Counted from the stretch's first letter, positions 48,251 to 60,543 are shown. The stretch is 64,000 nt of DNA from Siphlonurus alternatus (GCA_949825025.1 OX463784.1:6951431-7015430); one strand, 5' to 3'. A program made the numbers and translations. The notes: a model not told the origin generated them from the letters alone.

Positions 48251-49337
48251 GGATTCTAAAATTGTTTCCATTCCTTACACATAAGCTTTGTCAATGCCCA
48301 CAAAAAAACAGAGGTAAAACAGAGCTATGTAAAATTCATGCAAGGTGTTCAGAGGTGCAAAATCTTTAATCAAAAAATGCGGCAGTTATGACACTTGAAT
48401 TCTAAAGTGACTAATATGTTAATGAGCCTTCTTCTATATTTTAATTCCTATAGTGATATGCAAAACTTATATTGTTTTAACTTCAAAATGTATTTTCATG
48501 GCATATATTTGCATAATAATTACGTGTATATTATTTACATTCAACTCATATAATATTTTAAACATTATGTATTGTATAAAATTTTGCATTATGAATTTTT
48601 CCCGTTAATTTTCCAAAAATTATTTCAGCTTAAAGATTAGCAGTATTTTAGACATAAAGTTAATAGTAAATATTAATATTTCTAAAAATTTAAAAAAAAA
48701 TAAATACTATTTTTTTTAAACGTACTACATAAATTACATACATTATATAAAATATGTATTTTATTGATAAAGATTTCAAATTTGGTAAATAAATATGATT
48801 ATAATATTTATTTATATTTATAAATAGTAATAAAATATAGATATAATGGTGAAAACCAAATGTATCGAACACCCTTGACATCACCCGATGACTTACGCGA
48901 CAGATAATAATAAACAATCGTATCTTAATACAAATGTGAATATAAATAATACAATACAAAGACTGTAATATACTGTATAAGCCTGATATAAGCTAGCATA
49001 AAATTTAATATACAATGTTTACTTTTAACTCAAGCCATTGCGTAATTGTTGAATATTTTATAATTTCGGGCCAATGACATTAAATTATGTAAACAATATA
49101 TTTGTAATGTAAATGCTTATATATATATATATATACACTTGCTTTATTCTGAAATATTATGTAGCATGCAGGTGTTATCCCGTATATTATAAATACAAAC
49201 CATTTTTTCATAATATTCTTATCACTTCAATGCTAGCTTATACAACCTAGAAGTAGATGTAACAATATAGGGTCTAATTTGTTTTGCACCTAGTATATTT
49301 AGTACCTGCATCGTCATGCCAGTTGTTACCATGTCTA

Positions 49338-49554
49338 TACAGTCAAATTAATTTGATATTCTTTCAGGAAGTAGCCGGAAGTGTGAAGTTTGCAGCTCTT
49401 CTGTTTGTTATTCAGTTTTGAAACTTTACAGAGTGGTTTGAAGTATAAGTACTGACCTATGTGTGAAATTTTAACGCTGAAATACAAGTAGGAAGACTGA
49501 AAACCATACATTTCCGGTGGGAATATTATATAAATTTGACTGTAGTTTGTTCTG
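49338..49554. mobile_element. TACAGTC-ended MITE, second copy
   Basis: TACAGTCAAATTAATTTGAT at the left and ATATTATATAAATTTGACTGTA-like bases at the right, with AGTAGCCGGAAGTGTGAAGT inside. The two ends differ in the second half, so this is a TIR element with asymmetric interior. A lone end occurs at 53139-53176. Confidence 0.76.
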
Positions 49555-49869
49555 CCTTACTTAGCAGTCTTATGTTAATGACATGCAAGATGCAGTTGCT
49601 ACCACGTTACCTCTCGAGTGCTGCGCCTACATATAAATATAATATCCACGTTTCCATGTTTGGAGATATAGACAAGGAGAATGGTGGGTGTTAAACAGAG
49701 AAAGTGAACCAGCCGGTCTGTTGTGTACTTAGTGTGGGTAGTACAGTACATGACAAAAATATCGAGATCGTTGTAAATTAACACTTCCAGAAATAACGAA
49801 TGCTGTTCTTTAAACTTTTAATCTAGACAGCACGAAAGTTACTCCTGCCTCATTTGCTAAAGCTGCAGC

Positions 49870-50030
49870 TTCAATTGATAGAAAAATAGAGATTTACAAT
49901 TTTGTGAGGTAAAAAGAGGAATTAATCTACCCATATCAAAAGAGTTTCAGTTTACCACGAATCTATTGAATGTTTGGCAACGATTAAAAACGCAGATGTT
50001 AAGTTCTTAGCGTCCAGAGATACAAGATGT
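49870..50030 (+). repeat. Repeat segment shared with 270-430
   Basis: Same orientation as the 270-430 copy. A short open stretch (KAAASIDRKIEIYNFV) ends at a stop and is not taken as coding. Confidence 0.48.
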
Positions 50031-50423
50031 TTAAAAATCTTGCAGAGGTATACTAATTTAATTAATATATTATAATAATAATAACATATCCATACAAAAA
50101 TCATATTTCTAATTTTTCAAGAAATATATTTCAAAATAAAATCAATACAATAAAATTTCAGTCGTTGTCTTCAATAACAGTGAGTGAAGTGAGTTAGGAC
50201 GGATTTTCAAATTATGGTCTCGGTGTTAGTTATAGAATATGAAGATACGTACGTTATGTTAGTATTGTAATTTTCTCTATTTATTGCTTAAAATTTCCTC
50301 CGAAAAAAAAAAATTGGGAAAAATTCGATTTAAGTCAATTAAAATATGATTATATTAGAATACACCTTTTCCTGTTTATCAAAAAAATGCTTGGTCGAAA
50401 TAATGAAAATTTTAAAATGAGAT

Positions 50424-50729
50424 ATTAGAATGTGAAAATTTTAGTGGCTTAATCGGAAGAAGGGGTAATAATATGCTACTCTGAATTTTTTCAGATTTTT
50501 CTGAGACCGGGAACTATTTTTAAAAAATTATTAAAAGTCTATTTTTTGATGTCACGGGCGGCACTGCCCTATCCTTTTTCTAAAGGAGTGCCGCCCGTGA
50601 CGTCATCAAAATAGACTTTCAATAATTTTTTAAAAATAGTTCCCAGTCTCAGAAAAATCTGAAAAAATTCACAGTACCATCTTTTTACCCTTTCTTTCGA
50701 TTAAGCCACTAAAATTTTTACATTCTAAT
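50424..50729. mobile_element. Foldback MITE, ATTAGAATGTG-terminal form
   Basis: Termini ATTAGAATGTGAAAATTTTA + GTGGCTTAATCG, inverted at the right end. The interior is again TTTTTTCAGATTTTTCTGAG and AATTATTAAAAGTC, with a GTGACGTCATC and GGGCGGCACTGCC centre. It is the third terminal type on the same interior. An isolated end of this type lies at 61723. Confidence 0.86.
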
Positions 50730-52709
50730 TGCATTGCAATTCAGAACTCCGTTCAAGCGTATAAATGTTTGAAAATGTTAATATATAGTACAGTTGTATT
50801 CAAATTAATATTACCAGCATATTTGCCTCTGTTTTATATTTTTGTAATTGCTTAGCTCTCACTGGTCACTAGAAGGTGTTACATTTTGTTTTAACGCAAA
50901 ATATGACGTTATTTAATTAAATTTTCTTTTTTTTTTTATTATTTTTAAAATTATATATTTGCAAAATAAAACACATACAAAATCTATTACAGGTAAACAT
51001 GCTTGAAAAATTAAAAAAAAATATATATACAACATTTTTAGAATGATTATAATTATAATTTATGTATAAATAAGAATGAAATTTAATTTTAAATAATTAT
51101 GTTATTATATTTGTATGATAATAATGAAATATCTACAATGCATAAAAATTGTTTTTTCTGACTCGGACTTTCTAGCACATGCTCGATAATTTAATTGATA
51201 AAAACAGCCTTGACGCGTAGCCTGGTTATTAACGTGAGTACATTATGATTATAATTGATTTATGTATATATTATTCAAATTAATATGCAATAGCTACAAA
51301 CGCTCCAAATATGGACTAGACGTACTTTACAAACTTTGTTAATACTAAAAATTTTTTACGTAAAAAATATTTTTTATGGAATTATTTGTCATTATTAAAA
51401 TACAAAATTATTATAATTTTTTTAAAAAATTATTTTTAAAATACATTTTTGTTCCATTATAATATTTGAAACAGAAAAAATATTGTATTTCTAAAATTTT
51501 TCTAACTAAAATATATATATTTTATTTTATTTTTTTTTTTAATAAAATTTTGCATGTCAAAAATTAATTTGTGAAAAAAATTAATTTCCTGCTGCATTAA
51601 TCATCAGGCATGATCAGGCCTCTTTTTTTTCTGTTAAGCATTGTAATTGTAAATGTAAAATGTAATTGAACCAAGATATAAATGAACAAGTAATATATAT
51701 ATTGTATGTTAATTAAAAATTTTGATATTCTTTATACTGTGCAGTGAGTGGCCTCAAAATTGTTTTGGGAAAACATAACCAACAACAAAAACACCCTCTT
51801 CAGAGTCTAAAGAATGCCACTGCAATACCATAATATGACAAGTATTAAAAGATGGTAAAATTGTACCAAAATGTAGTTAAATGTTTAACCTTGCATGAAA
51901 CAGGAGCTAGTTCCGGATCTAAATATTCCCAACAATATCAAACTCGTGATAACTATATGATGGGTAATATAATATTTATTAGGATATGCTAATAAATTTT
52001 TATTGACGTTATGAGGAACAGTCTAAAGTGCTGAAAATAAAGTTAATTACGGATTTAAGAAATTTATAATAGAAAGTGGGTTGTAAAACACTTGTTAATA
52101 GACCCGAAATTAACAAAGCTGCTTTCTGATAAAATTTGAAGACAGTAGACAGTCTGTAGATGAAAATTATATGCATTCAGCAAAATAATTAATCACGTTG
52201 AAATTGAGATTGATTTTTCCCCTAAAAATGACACTAACCAGTATATCGACAAAAATTATGCAAAAATGTGCTTTCAATTAATTCTTTGCATCAATCTATT
52301 TTAAATTGCAATTTAAGCTAATCTCTGCCTTTGAATAAGTAAATCCATTAAATTTAGCCGTGTAGTTAGGTTTAATTATACCGTATTAATATTATTGCGA
52401 GATATAATGAAGCATATCTGTAATAAAATAATATTTTACAAATATATTATGAACGTTGATGTATATTACAAGACACCTGTTTATTTACCAATATTATTAT
52501 TTTTTGCTAGACTAGAATTTAATTATATTTCAATGTAAAATTAAACCATGCTTCACTCTCAGAAATCTTGATCCACAACACACATTCTCCACACGTCTAA
52601 TTTGGCACACTCAGGGCCGTCTCAAACTACAGTTCAATTTGTATAAAATATTTAGCGGAAGGGAATGATTTATAGAGCCTACCTTTTTTAATAAATTTAA
52701 ATAAACATA
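50730..52709. other. Giant-intron segment, AT-rich, no feature recognised
   Basis: Very low complexity around 51340-51600. No gene or repeat supported. Confidence 0.5.
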
Positions 52710-52838
52710 GAGTACAGTTTTCACTTCAGAAATTTTCCAATTACAGCCTTGTTAATCACCATGCTCCGTAAGAATAGTACAGGGCATGATGATGATTAAG
52801 GCTGCAAATGAAAAATTTTCGAAGGAGATGAGTGTACA
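52710..52838. mobile_element. TGTACA-ended hairpin MITE
   Basis: GAGTACAGTTTTCACTTCAG, CAGCCTTGTTAATCACCATG and GGAGATGAGTGTACA. The right arm has a duplicated GATGATGATT. Confidence 0.72.
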
Positions 52839-52865
52839 TTCTCAGTCAAATTTAAAGACGAAATG

Positions 52866-53124
52866 GAGGCTTCAAGTGTTCCCCGGCGGTAAAATTTTCT
52901 CCATAAGCCACCATGTTAGAAAATTTGATTTTTTTTTCTAATTAACTATTAAAGCAATCAATTCAAAAACACCTCCCCCCCATTCTATTTAGGGGTCTTC
53001 TGATTTGAACTAATTTTTCCCTAAAAAAAATTCTTTAATGCCAAAAAATCAATTTTAAGTTTTTTTTTACATAGGTTTAAATAGGACGGTGGGAACACCG
53101 CAAAATCAGCTGACTTGAAGCCTC
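52866..53124. mobile_element. GAGGCTTCAAGT-type MITE, intact copy
   Basis: Ends GAGGCTTCAAGTGTTCCCCG and GCTGACTTGAAGCCTC in inverted order. The interior has TTAGAAAATTTGATTTTTTT and CATAGGTTTAAATAGGACGG. It is non-coding and serves as the reference for the interrupted copy at 62977. Confidence 0.8.
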
Positions 53125-53692
53125 TATTGTAAAATAAATTCTACTTCCGGTTATGAATTTATATCAATTCAACTGTAGCCATGGTCTCTGGAGAACAATG
53201 AAGTCTCCCACATTTAATTTTGTCCTCCAATATTACAATGTATTAACCTCGAAACAACCTCTGTAAGCTCTTTAAATTTTATTATTTTACATTCACTTCC
53301 CGTGTATACAAAATTGATTTAATTTAGCCATGACCTACCATACGTTTTTATATTAATTAGATTATTATTATTATTAGAGTGGATTTGTGTACAGGGTCAT
53401 GTTTTTTTTAATAACAAATTTTAAGTAGATTTTAAATTCAAGGTTTATAATTAATGAAATATTTTTTTTTTTACAGGAATATTATAAGAAAATAATGATG
53501 CTGATTATTAGGTTATTTTTATATAGATAAAGATTTATCTCTTTTAGAACTCTCCGCTTGAGTCGTTTCAGTAATAAAAGAATCAGAGAAAACTTCTGTA
53601 CAGGGCAAATCTGATTTTTCAATCTCACTCGAATTGCTTATTGCTTATTCAAGATTTAACGTCATAAATAATATAATATATTAAATATACAA

Positions 53693-53822
53693 TGTACACT
53701 CATCGCCTTGGAAAATTTCATACTTGCAGCCTTGCTAATCACAATACCCTCTGTGTTATTCTTACGGGGCATGGTGATTAATAAGGCTGTAATAGAAAAA
53801 TTTCCAATGCGGTGGTTTATAC
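53693..53822. mobile_element. TGTACA-ended hairpin MITE
   Basis: TGTACACTCATCGCCTTGGA, CTTGCAGCCTTGCTAATCAC and its complement GTGATTAATAAGGCTG, with right end GCGGTGGTTTATACA. Confidence 0.72.
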
Positions 53823-55526
53823 ATTACAAGGGTGTACCAGCCATGTGCAAGGTGTTCATCTTTGCATTATAGGGTTAATTAAGCATGCAGAAATGGCATC
53901 GAGATTTCCTAATCCAAGTTTTCTTACCTGATACCCTTTGCTTATGATACTGGTGAAGTTAAATTTGATTTTTACCCTTCTTCGAGTCGCAATCTCAAAA
54001 ATAACTTTTCTTAATGCAATGGTATAGATTATATTTATTTTAAAATTTAACAATTATTTTAATTATGAGGGAAAATACGAAATTTTTACGAAGCTCATAT
54101 CACTTAACTGAATGATAATTTAATTGCTTAAAATTTATTTAAAAACAATTAAATTGTCACAAAAATATATATTCTCATACTTTTTCACTTAAATATTTTT
54201 ATCTGTGATTCATTTCATTCTGACGAACTTATATTGGTGTAAAATTGAAAACCAAAAAAATAAATGACTTATGGGAGAACTAGTTGGTTCTTGGGTTGAT
54301 ACTGCAGGATTGAAGCATACAGCAGTTGTTTTCCTTGTTAGTAATTCGAAGCCATAATTGCTTGTGGCTCGTCATGACTCCACGCACCAACAGAAGATGA
54401 CCTTGGTCTGGAGAACACTTTCTCTGATGGTCCCACTCGCGAGGAATTAATTTAGAATTATGTAACCGTCTCCATGCATTATTATTTTACTATGCATTGT
54501 TTACTTTATGTTCAAAATTATATTTATAATGATTTATTTCGTATTGTAATTATTTAAAAGCAGTCATAAAACATTTTAACTGCTCAAATGAGAGTCCGCC
54601 CTATTAATTACATTGATATCAATGTTGTATAACAATAACTATTAATAATGTAACAATTAAAACAAATAATAATTAAAAACCAACTAAAAAATTGTAAATT
54701 ATTAAATTTAGTATTTTAATAAAATGCATTGAAAATTAAATAAAAAATGTATGAAATTAAATGTAAAATAATAAATTAATTAATATATTGTGTAATTGTG
54801 TTTTGTATTAATTTTAAGGGTTTGAAAAATTTGGCAATACAATAGTTAGTCTGTTCGTAAATACACAATGATTAAATGATAAATTATCAGATGACCCTTA
54901 TAATATGTTTCTTGTAACATTGATCTGATTGATTGTTTATAAGTGTGTGTTTGCGGACAAACCTATTGCTTGAGATACTTTAGTTGAATATGCAAATTAA
55001 AAATTTATGCATGCAGGTTCTCAAAAATATATCAACTATAAAGAATACCGCGCAATCAGAGAAGTGTTTTACTGAGATTATGAATAAAAATGCAGGTGGT
55101 GCATCATCGAATCACTTTGTTATATTTTACTCTAATTGAAAATTCAATTTAAAAATTCATGCATGCAGGTTTTCAAATATTTAAAAGTACTGTACCAAAG
55201 AAATAGAATTGTGATGCATATGTGCATTCTAAAATGTTGAATAAATATGCAGGTAAATCGTCGTCGAATTCCTTTGTTATACTTTACTAACAAGTCACGT
55301 CAAGGATGCTGTTGTTGCATTCATCTGCAGAGAATTACAAACAAGTGACGTCACATCCTGTCCTCGTACGTCAAATGTTGTGTAGCAACAAGTTAGAAAT
55401 TGCATCATAGTACGTGCTGACAATCTTAATGGACTTTTGTTTGGATTTATTATCTTCAATTTCTCATTTCATGGTTTATTTCTTTGGTAATTTTATGGAC
55501 CTGTTGTCGAATCGACAGTGCTAAAA
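53823..55526. other. Giant-intron segment, mostly featureless
   Basis: A related pair of TTTATGCATGCAGGTTCTCA (about 55000) and TTCATGCATGCAGGTTTTCA (about 55157) marks a weak roughly 155-bp direct repeat. GTGACGTCAC occurs near 55334. Confidence 0.4.
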
Positions 55527-55948
55527 GTTGGTATTACACGATGCAATTTTGCATACAATTTTTCCTTACAAGAAAATTTTATCTCAATACAAATCAAATG
55601 GAGCTAACATTTTCTTGTGAGGAAAAATTGTATGCAATAATTAGAAAATCTGTATCGTGTAAAGCCGGTATTACACGATACAATTTTTCTAACTATTGAA
55701 TACAATTTTTCCTTACAAGAAAATTTGAACTCCATTTGTTTGTATGGAGATGACATTTTCTTGTAAGGAAAAATTGTATTCAATGGTTAGAAAAATTGTA
55801 TCGTGTTATACCGGCTTAATTACACGATACAACTTGTCTAATTATTGTATACAATTTTTCATTGCAAGAAAAATCTCCATTTGTTTGTATGGAGAGGACA
55901 TTTTCTTATAAGGAAATAATGAATCTTAAATTGTATCGTGTAAAGGCT
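55527..55948. mobile_element. Tandem trio of GTATTACACGATAC hairpin MITEs
   Basis: Three copies lie head to tail: 55527-55668, 55664-55815 and 55813-55948. Each begins with a variant of GCCGGTATTACACGATACAA and ends GTATCGTGTAATACCGGC or a variant. Arms carry TTTTTCCTTACAAGAAAATT. The junctions share the GCCGG bases. The third copy is the most decayed. Confidence 0.82.
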
Positions 55949-56481
55949 TCATACCGTGGGCTTTCAATTTTGGTATTAATGTGGAATACTACTTGGTTTA
56001 TTATAATTCATAAAGTTATTTTAATCAGAGCATTGTTTCGTGTTTTTTTACCATATTTATAAATTCTCTAATTTCATGATTCAATCTTGAATCTTTATGT
56101 ACTGTCTAGCCACTACTATTGCATATTTACTGCTAATAAAACAGAGACAATCCTAGCTTTATTTATTTTGATTAGTAAAATTACCTGTGTTTAACAGATA
56201 ACATTTTTTTATTTCATTTGTCATATTTTACATTATACTTTTGATAAATATATTTAAATTAACATTTAAATATTATTTAAATATTAATTAAAAATAAAAT
56301 TAAATATGTATGTAATAAAATAAACATTGATTATTTTTATATTTTTTAAAAAATTTGCCCAATCCTTGCATCTAAGATCTTAAAGATTTTTGTAATTCTA
56401 GATACTTCACCCCACTTTTCACCTTCTTATTAACATGTTACAAATAATAGTAAAATTATCATTATTATTTTTGCTTTCAAC

Positions 56482-56822
56482 TGAGCCCTATAAGTACAAG
56501 GTACTGGCCACAATTAAGTGACTGAATTTAACCTCCCGGCTCTTCGTAGACCCTACTTTTGTGGGTCCCTTCCAAACTGGGGCGGCCATGTCCTAAGCCA
56601 TCCATCCCAGCATTTGCCTGGTTGTGACTGAGGAAACCATGGAAACCTCAGTCAGGATGGTCGGCAATTGATGGAGGATGCCATCAATCACCTACCGGAT
56701 GCATGAGTGCGTGTTCTTTTGCAACCGCCACATGTGAAAAGTTTGGCGGTGCATGGCTGGGATCGAACTCACGACCATCCGATTACGAATCAGAAGCGTG
56801 TAATTCCACTGCGTCATTGTTT
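56482..56822 (-). mobile_element. tRNA-Thr(CGT)-headed SINE sharing the body of the 5S SINEs
   Basis: On the minus strand, box A (TGACGCAGTGG, 56807-56818) and box B (GGTCGTGAGTTCGATCCC, about 56760-56777) flank an anticodon arm TCTGA-TTCGTAA-TCGGA whose anticodon would be CGT (Thr). After the tRNA-like part come the same core (GACTGAGGTTTCCATGGTTT, GGCAAATGCTGGGATGG) and a tail ending near AGTACTTATAGGGCTC, as in the 5S-headed elements. It is a SINE, not a tRNA gene: there is no closing acceptor stem, and the unit runs straight into the SINE body. Confidence 0.83.
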
Positions 56823-57105
56823 GAATTGTTTTAACATATATGTTTATTAATTTTCTCATTTCATGAATAAATCTTGGATCTTTAAGTAACGCCATAGACC
56901 AGGTGTCAAGTCAAGACTCCCGAGAATCGATAGGAAACTATTGCTTTTAATTTTAGCTGATTGAAAGGAATTACGATCCTAATTTATTCATTTAAATTAG
57001 AAAAATTGATCGTGTTAAACACATAAATTTATCAATTATTTTTTTCATTTAATTTTACATTATATATACGTTAGATAAATATATTCAAGTTAACATTAAA
57101 TTGTA

Positions 57106-57592
57106 ATGGGGTACTGACCAGTATTTGAGTTAGCAATACTAGTAAAAAGTACTGTGAATTCTATGAAGAACGAGCCCTATTAGAGCATTCTACGACAATT
57201 TGCTGATTTTATATGAATTTTTAAAACTTTTTTTGATGACGTCATAGCATTGAATCTTAAATGGGAAAATGCATCAGTTAACATTGCTAAAATGAAAAGT
57301 TATTGAGGTAGGAATTTGAAACATTCATTATCGTGATTCTAGCACCAAAAAACCTTGCAAATTAAGGTTTGGTTACATTTCAATATTAAGTATGGGTTTT
57401 GGCAATGTTAACTGATCTATTTTCCCATTTAAGATTCAATGTTATGACGTCATTTTTAAGAGGTTTCAAAAATTCATTTAAAAACAGGAAATTGTCGTAG
57501 AATGCTGTAATAGGGCTTGTTCTTCATGAAATTCTCGTGCCTTTTGAAATGTTGGCAAAAACTTGAAACTTTTTTTTTGGTCAGTACCCCAT
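57106..57592. mobile_element. Foldback element, 487 bp, ATGGGGTACTGACC termini
   Basis: Inverted ends ATGGGGTACTGACCAG / CTGGTCAGTACCCCAT-like, with matched arms: ATTCTACGACAATTTGCTGA against its complement near 57490, and TTAACATTGC / GCAATGTTAACTGAT. A TGACGTCAT motif occurs in each arm. Single copy in the window; no coding capacity. Confidence 0.83.
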
Positions 57593-58264
57593 TTAAAATT
57601 AAAAAAATTAAATTTAGGTAATAAAATATATAAGCACTATCTGTACACTTTTATGCTAATTTAAAAACTAACCTATTCCTCGCATCAAAGAATAACTAAA
57701 GAACTCCCTAAATCTGGTTACATCATCACACTCATTAACATTAAATTACTGTATGTTATTATAATTGTATCAAACATAAAATTACTAACTGTATAAAATT
57801 ATGAATGAAAAAATTATTAATTTGCTTATTTAAGGGTTGCTACTGGTTAAATATTGAAATTTATTTCGACACATTGAATATATTATTATGTATTTATATT
57901 TTATTTTAAAATAAAAAATCAACACAATTTTCATTTTAATTTTACAAAATATTCGAGAATTTTTCATTAAAAAAAGAAATAAAAATATATCAGATTAATT
58001 TTTAAAAATATTAAAAAAATATTTTTTTTTACTTTCTATGTTAAAAATAAAAATGAAAAATCATGAGTAAAATAAAATCAGTGTTTCTTCATAAAAACTG
58101 CACTGAGCATTGTAAGCTGCACCTTGTCTGTGTGGTTTGGCGTCTCTATTTTTAACAAAGAACACAAAAAGTCCTCTCTCACCTGCTGTTTGCGGTGAAA
58201 GATCCCACGCATCGCCGCGTCATCGGATGCACCTCACAATGTTGATTATCTTCCTTACCTGGCT

Positions 58265-59130
58265 CTAGAGGTCATGATCTTGTGAATATAGATAGAAAAT
58301 TGAACCTTATGTCTTTGAGTATATAATTCTGGAATTTATTCGATTGTAAATAATATGGTTTGAGGCACCTGAGAATACCAATTTCTAACCTACGAAGTTG
58401 CATTACTGTAGAGGTTATTATCGAGTGAATATGAATAGAAAAATGAACTCTACGTAATCAAAATATTATAGGATAATTCTGGAATTGATGTAAATTGAAA
58501 AATAGCAAGATGCGCTTGAAGTTCTATCTTCTATGGCGTCATCGAAGTTCTAATAACCTTCATAAGGTCATTATCATGTGAATAAAGATTGAAAATTGAA
58601 CCTTATGTCAAAATATTGTTATGGAAGCTGGAGACAATATTATAATATATTTGAAAATATGGTGAGATATAGAATGTGGTAATATGATTACAGGTGGAAA
58701 ATTAGGCCTTATGTTATCGAGTTTGGAATTGTTGTGATTGAAAATATAGCGAGATGCACCTGAGAATACTAATTACAGTAATTATTGACCTTCGAAGTTG
58801 CAAATGCAAGTTGTAATACTTTAAAGGTTATAATCGATTGAATACAAATAGGAAATTCGATCTTGTGTCAAAAGTGCCAATACATATATATATATAAGAC
58901 CGCGAGATCACGGAAAATATATAAAGATTAATTTTAATGTTAAATTTTTAGAAAATATATCGTATTAGAAATTGAAATATTACCATGTATCTGCCGAAAA
59001 TCATTATACAAACTTTAGCATTAAAATTCCAAAACAATGCTGTAAAGGTCATTTTTATGTGAATTCAGATATAAAAATGAGCCATATACCATGAGATATG
59101 GATATGATTGCAAATTAATTACAATTCTTA
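58265..59130. repeat. Degenerate tandem repeat, about six units of about 145 bp
   Basis: Recurrent landmarks are AGGTCATGATCTTGTGAATA (58269), AGGTTATTATCGAGTGAATA (58412), AGGTCATTATCATGTGAATA (58565), a variant near 58680, AGGTTATAATCGATTGAATA (58825) and AGGTCATTTTTATGTGAATT (59046). Each is followed by AATTGAACCTTATGT-like bases and often by CACCTGAGAATAC and GAAGTTGCA. The last spacing is wider because of a TA-rich insertion. Units are far diverged, so the array is old. Confidence 0.72.
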
Positions 59131-59756
59131 GTACATTACAAAATGATAATTAAATCACCAAGGTTTTCCAGTACATTAGTGCTGCCATTATGAGTGTTTT
59201 TAAAACCATGTAAGGATAAGGTTGTTTCTGTTATGATTCATTATGAAGCAAAAAAGAATTTATATGAATATATGACTTGGAATTTTAGCAATAATAAATG
59301 TTTATTGCTTGCAAAAAATTATCCTTATTTGTCGATAAAAAAATACTTGGCGAATAATATTTACAATAGCTGTATAACGTGATATATTCTTTAAAAGCAA
59401 TCTCCATAATAAATATATAATAATACAAATATAATTTTAATTTTCTTTTTAGTAATATTAAATATATAATTAAATAATGTTTCATTTTTTTTTATATTTT
59501 TATTAGCTAATATAAATGTAAATAGATTTTAATTAATTACTTTTAATAAATTTGTATTTATTATAGTAACAATAATTGCATTAAAAAATTATTTATATAA
59601 GTATTCATTTTAACATTCAACTAAATTGCAAATGGTTACTTCCTTATTGTGTTTGATAGCTGTTATCGTGTTCTCTTAAATTATAAATCATAATTGAAAG
59701 GAGTATATTTTCAAAAATTAAATATCTTCCAAAATTAATTTTAGTTAAAACTTAAT

Positions 59757-59870
59757 CATGAAGCATTTAGCCAGGTTGCTAACCACGTTTGACTAGGTGG
59801 TTTAACACGTAAAACAGGTATAGCTAAACGTGGTTAAAAACCTGGGTAGCTGCTTCGTGAATCGCGCCCA
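59757..59870. mobile_element. GGGTGCGATTCAC-family MITE, left end lost
   Basis: ATGAAGCATTTAGCCAGGTT ... AACACGTAAAACAGGTATAG ... GCTGCTTCGTGAATCGCGCC match the 6790 element. The outermost left bases are gone. Confidence 0.7.
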
Positions 59871-60105
59871 ATCGTTACAGAAAATTATATTTCTCTTTAA
59901 ACTTCCTACGATAAAATAAAAAATGCAATAAAGCAGTCCCAAAGTTTTCAGAAAAGTTGCGTTTGTACCTTAAGATATATTATGCTGTCAATAGGAAGGT
60001 AATACGACGTATATACCTTCGCCTACACCGCTGATGAATGAAGTGAATCAAAAATAATTTTGTACGGTTAAATTTTTTTATGACTTTCCATGTATCTATA
60101 ATGGG

Positions 60106-60543
60106 CTTACGGGGTGTCATTTTTTTACTGGCTCAATCAAAAGAGGAGGTCGAAAAATATCCCTTAGATTTTTTTGCAATTTTTTGCATCATAACTAAAA
60201 TGGAAATTAAAAATGTCTCTTGACCTGGAGGCTCCATCCGCAACGCCTATGACGTCACTACATTCTTTCGTTAATCAACTATATAACACTTGTAAAAAAA
60301 TATTGCATTGTTGCTTGTTTATTAAAAAAATTATCATTTGTTTCCACAACAACGTGATTGCTTAGAAGCATTATATAGTTGACCCAAAGAATGTAATGAC
60401 GTCATAGGCATGTCATGATGGAGCATCGTTATTTTTAATCTCCATTTTAGGTATGATGCAGTGGTAAAAAAATCACTAAAAAATCTAAGGGATATTTTTC
60501 GACCTCTTTTGATTGAGCCAGTAAAAAAATGACACCCCGTAAG
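60106..60543. mobile_element. Foldback element, 438 bp, CTTACGGGGTGTCATTTTTT termini
   Basis: The left terminus CTTACGGGGTGTCATTTTTT and its exact complement at 60524-60543. The arms share ACTGGCTCAATCAAAAGAGG, GTCGAAAAATATCCCTTAGA, and a TATGACGTCACTACATTCTTT / AAAGAATGTAATGACGTCATA pair around a 110-bp spacer. It ends about 370 bp before the ZP exon. Confidence 0.86.

Noticed and set aside
48142..48369. 75-codon open frame
   Set aside because: It starts inside the GGATCCAG repeat, whose other copies (3910, 22072) are not open.
54280..54450. GC-richer patch with a faint resemblance to 44940-45060
   Set aside because: Only short words match by eye; not enough to call a repeat or an exon.
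56756..56820. tRNA-Thr gene on the minus strand
   Set aside because: Box A, box B and an anticodon arm are present, but there is no closing acceptor stem and the sequence continues into the SINE body.
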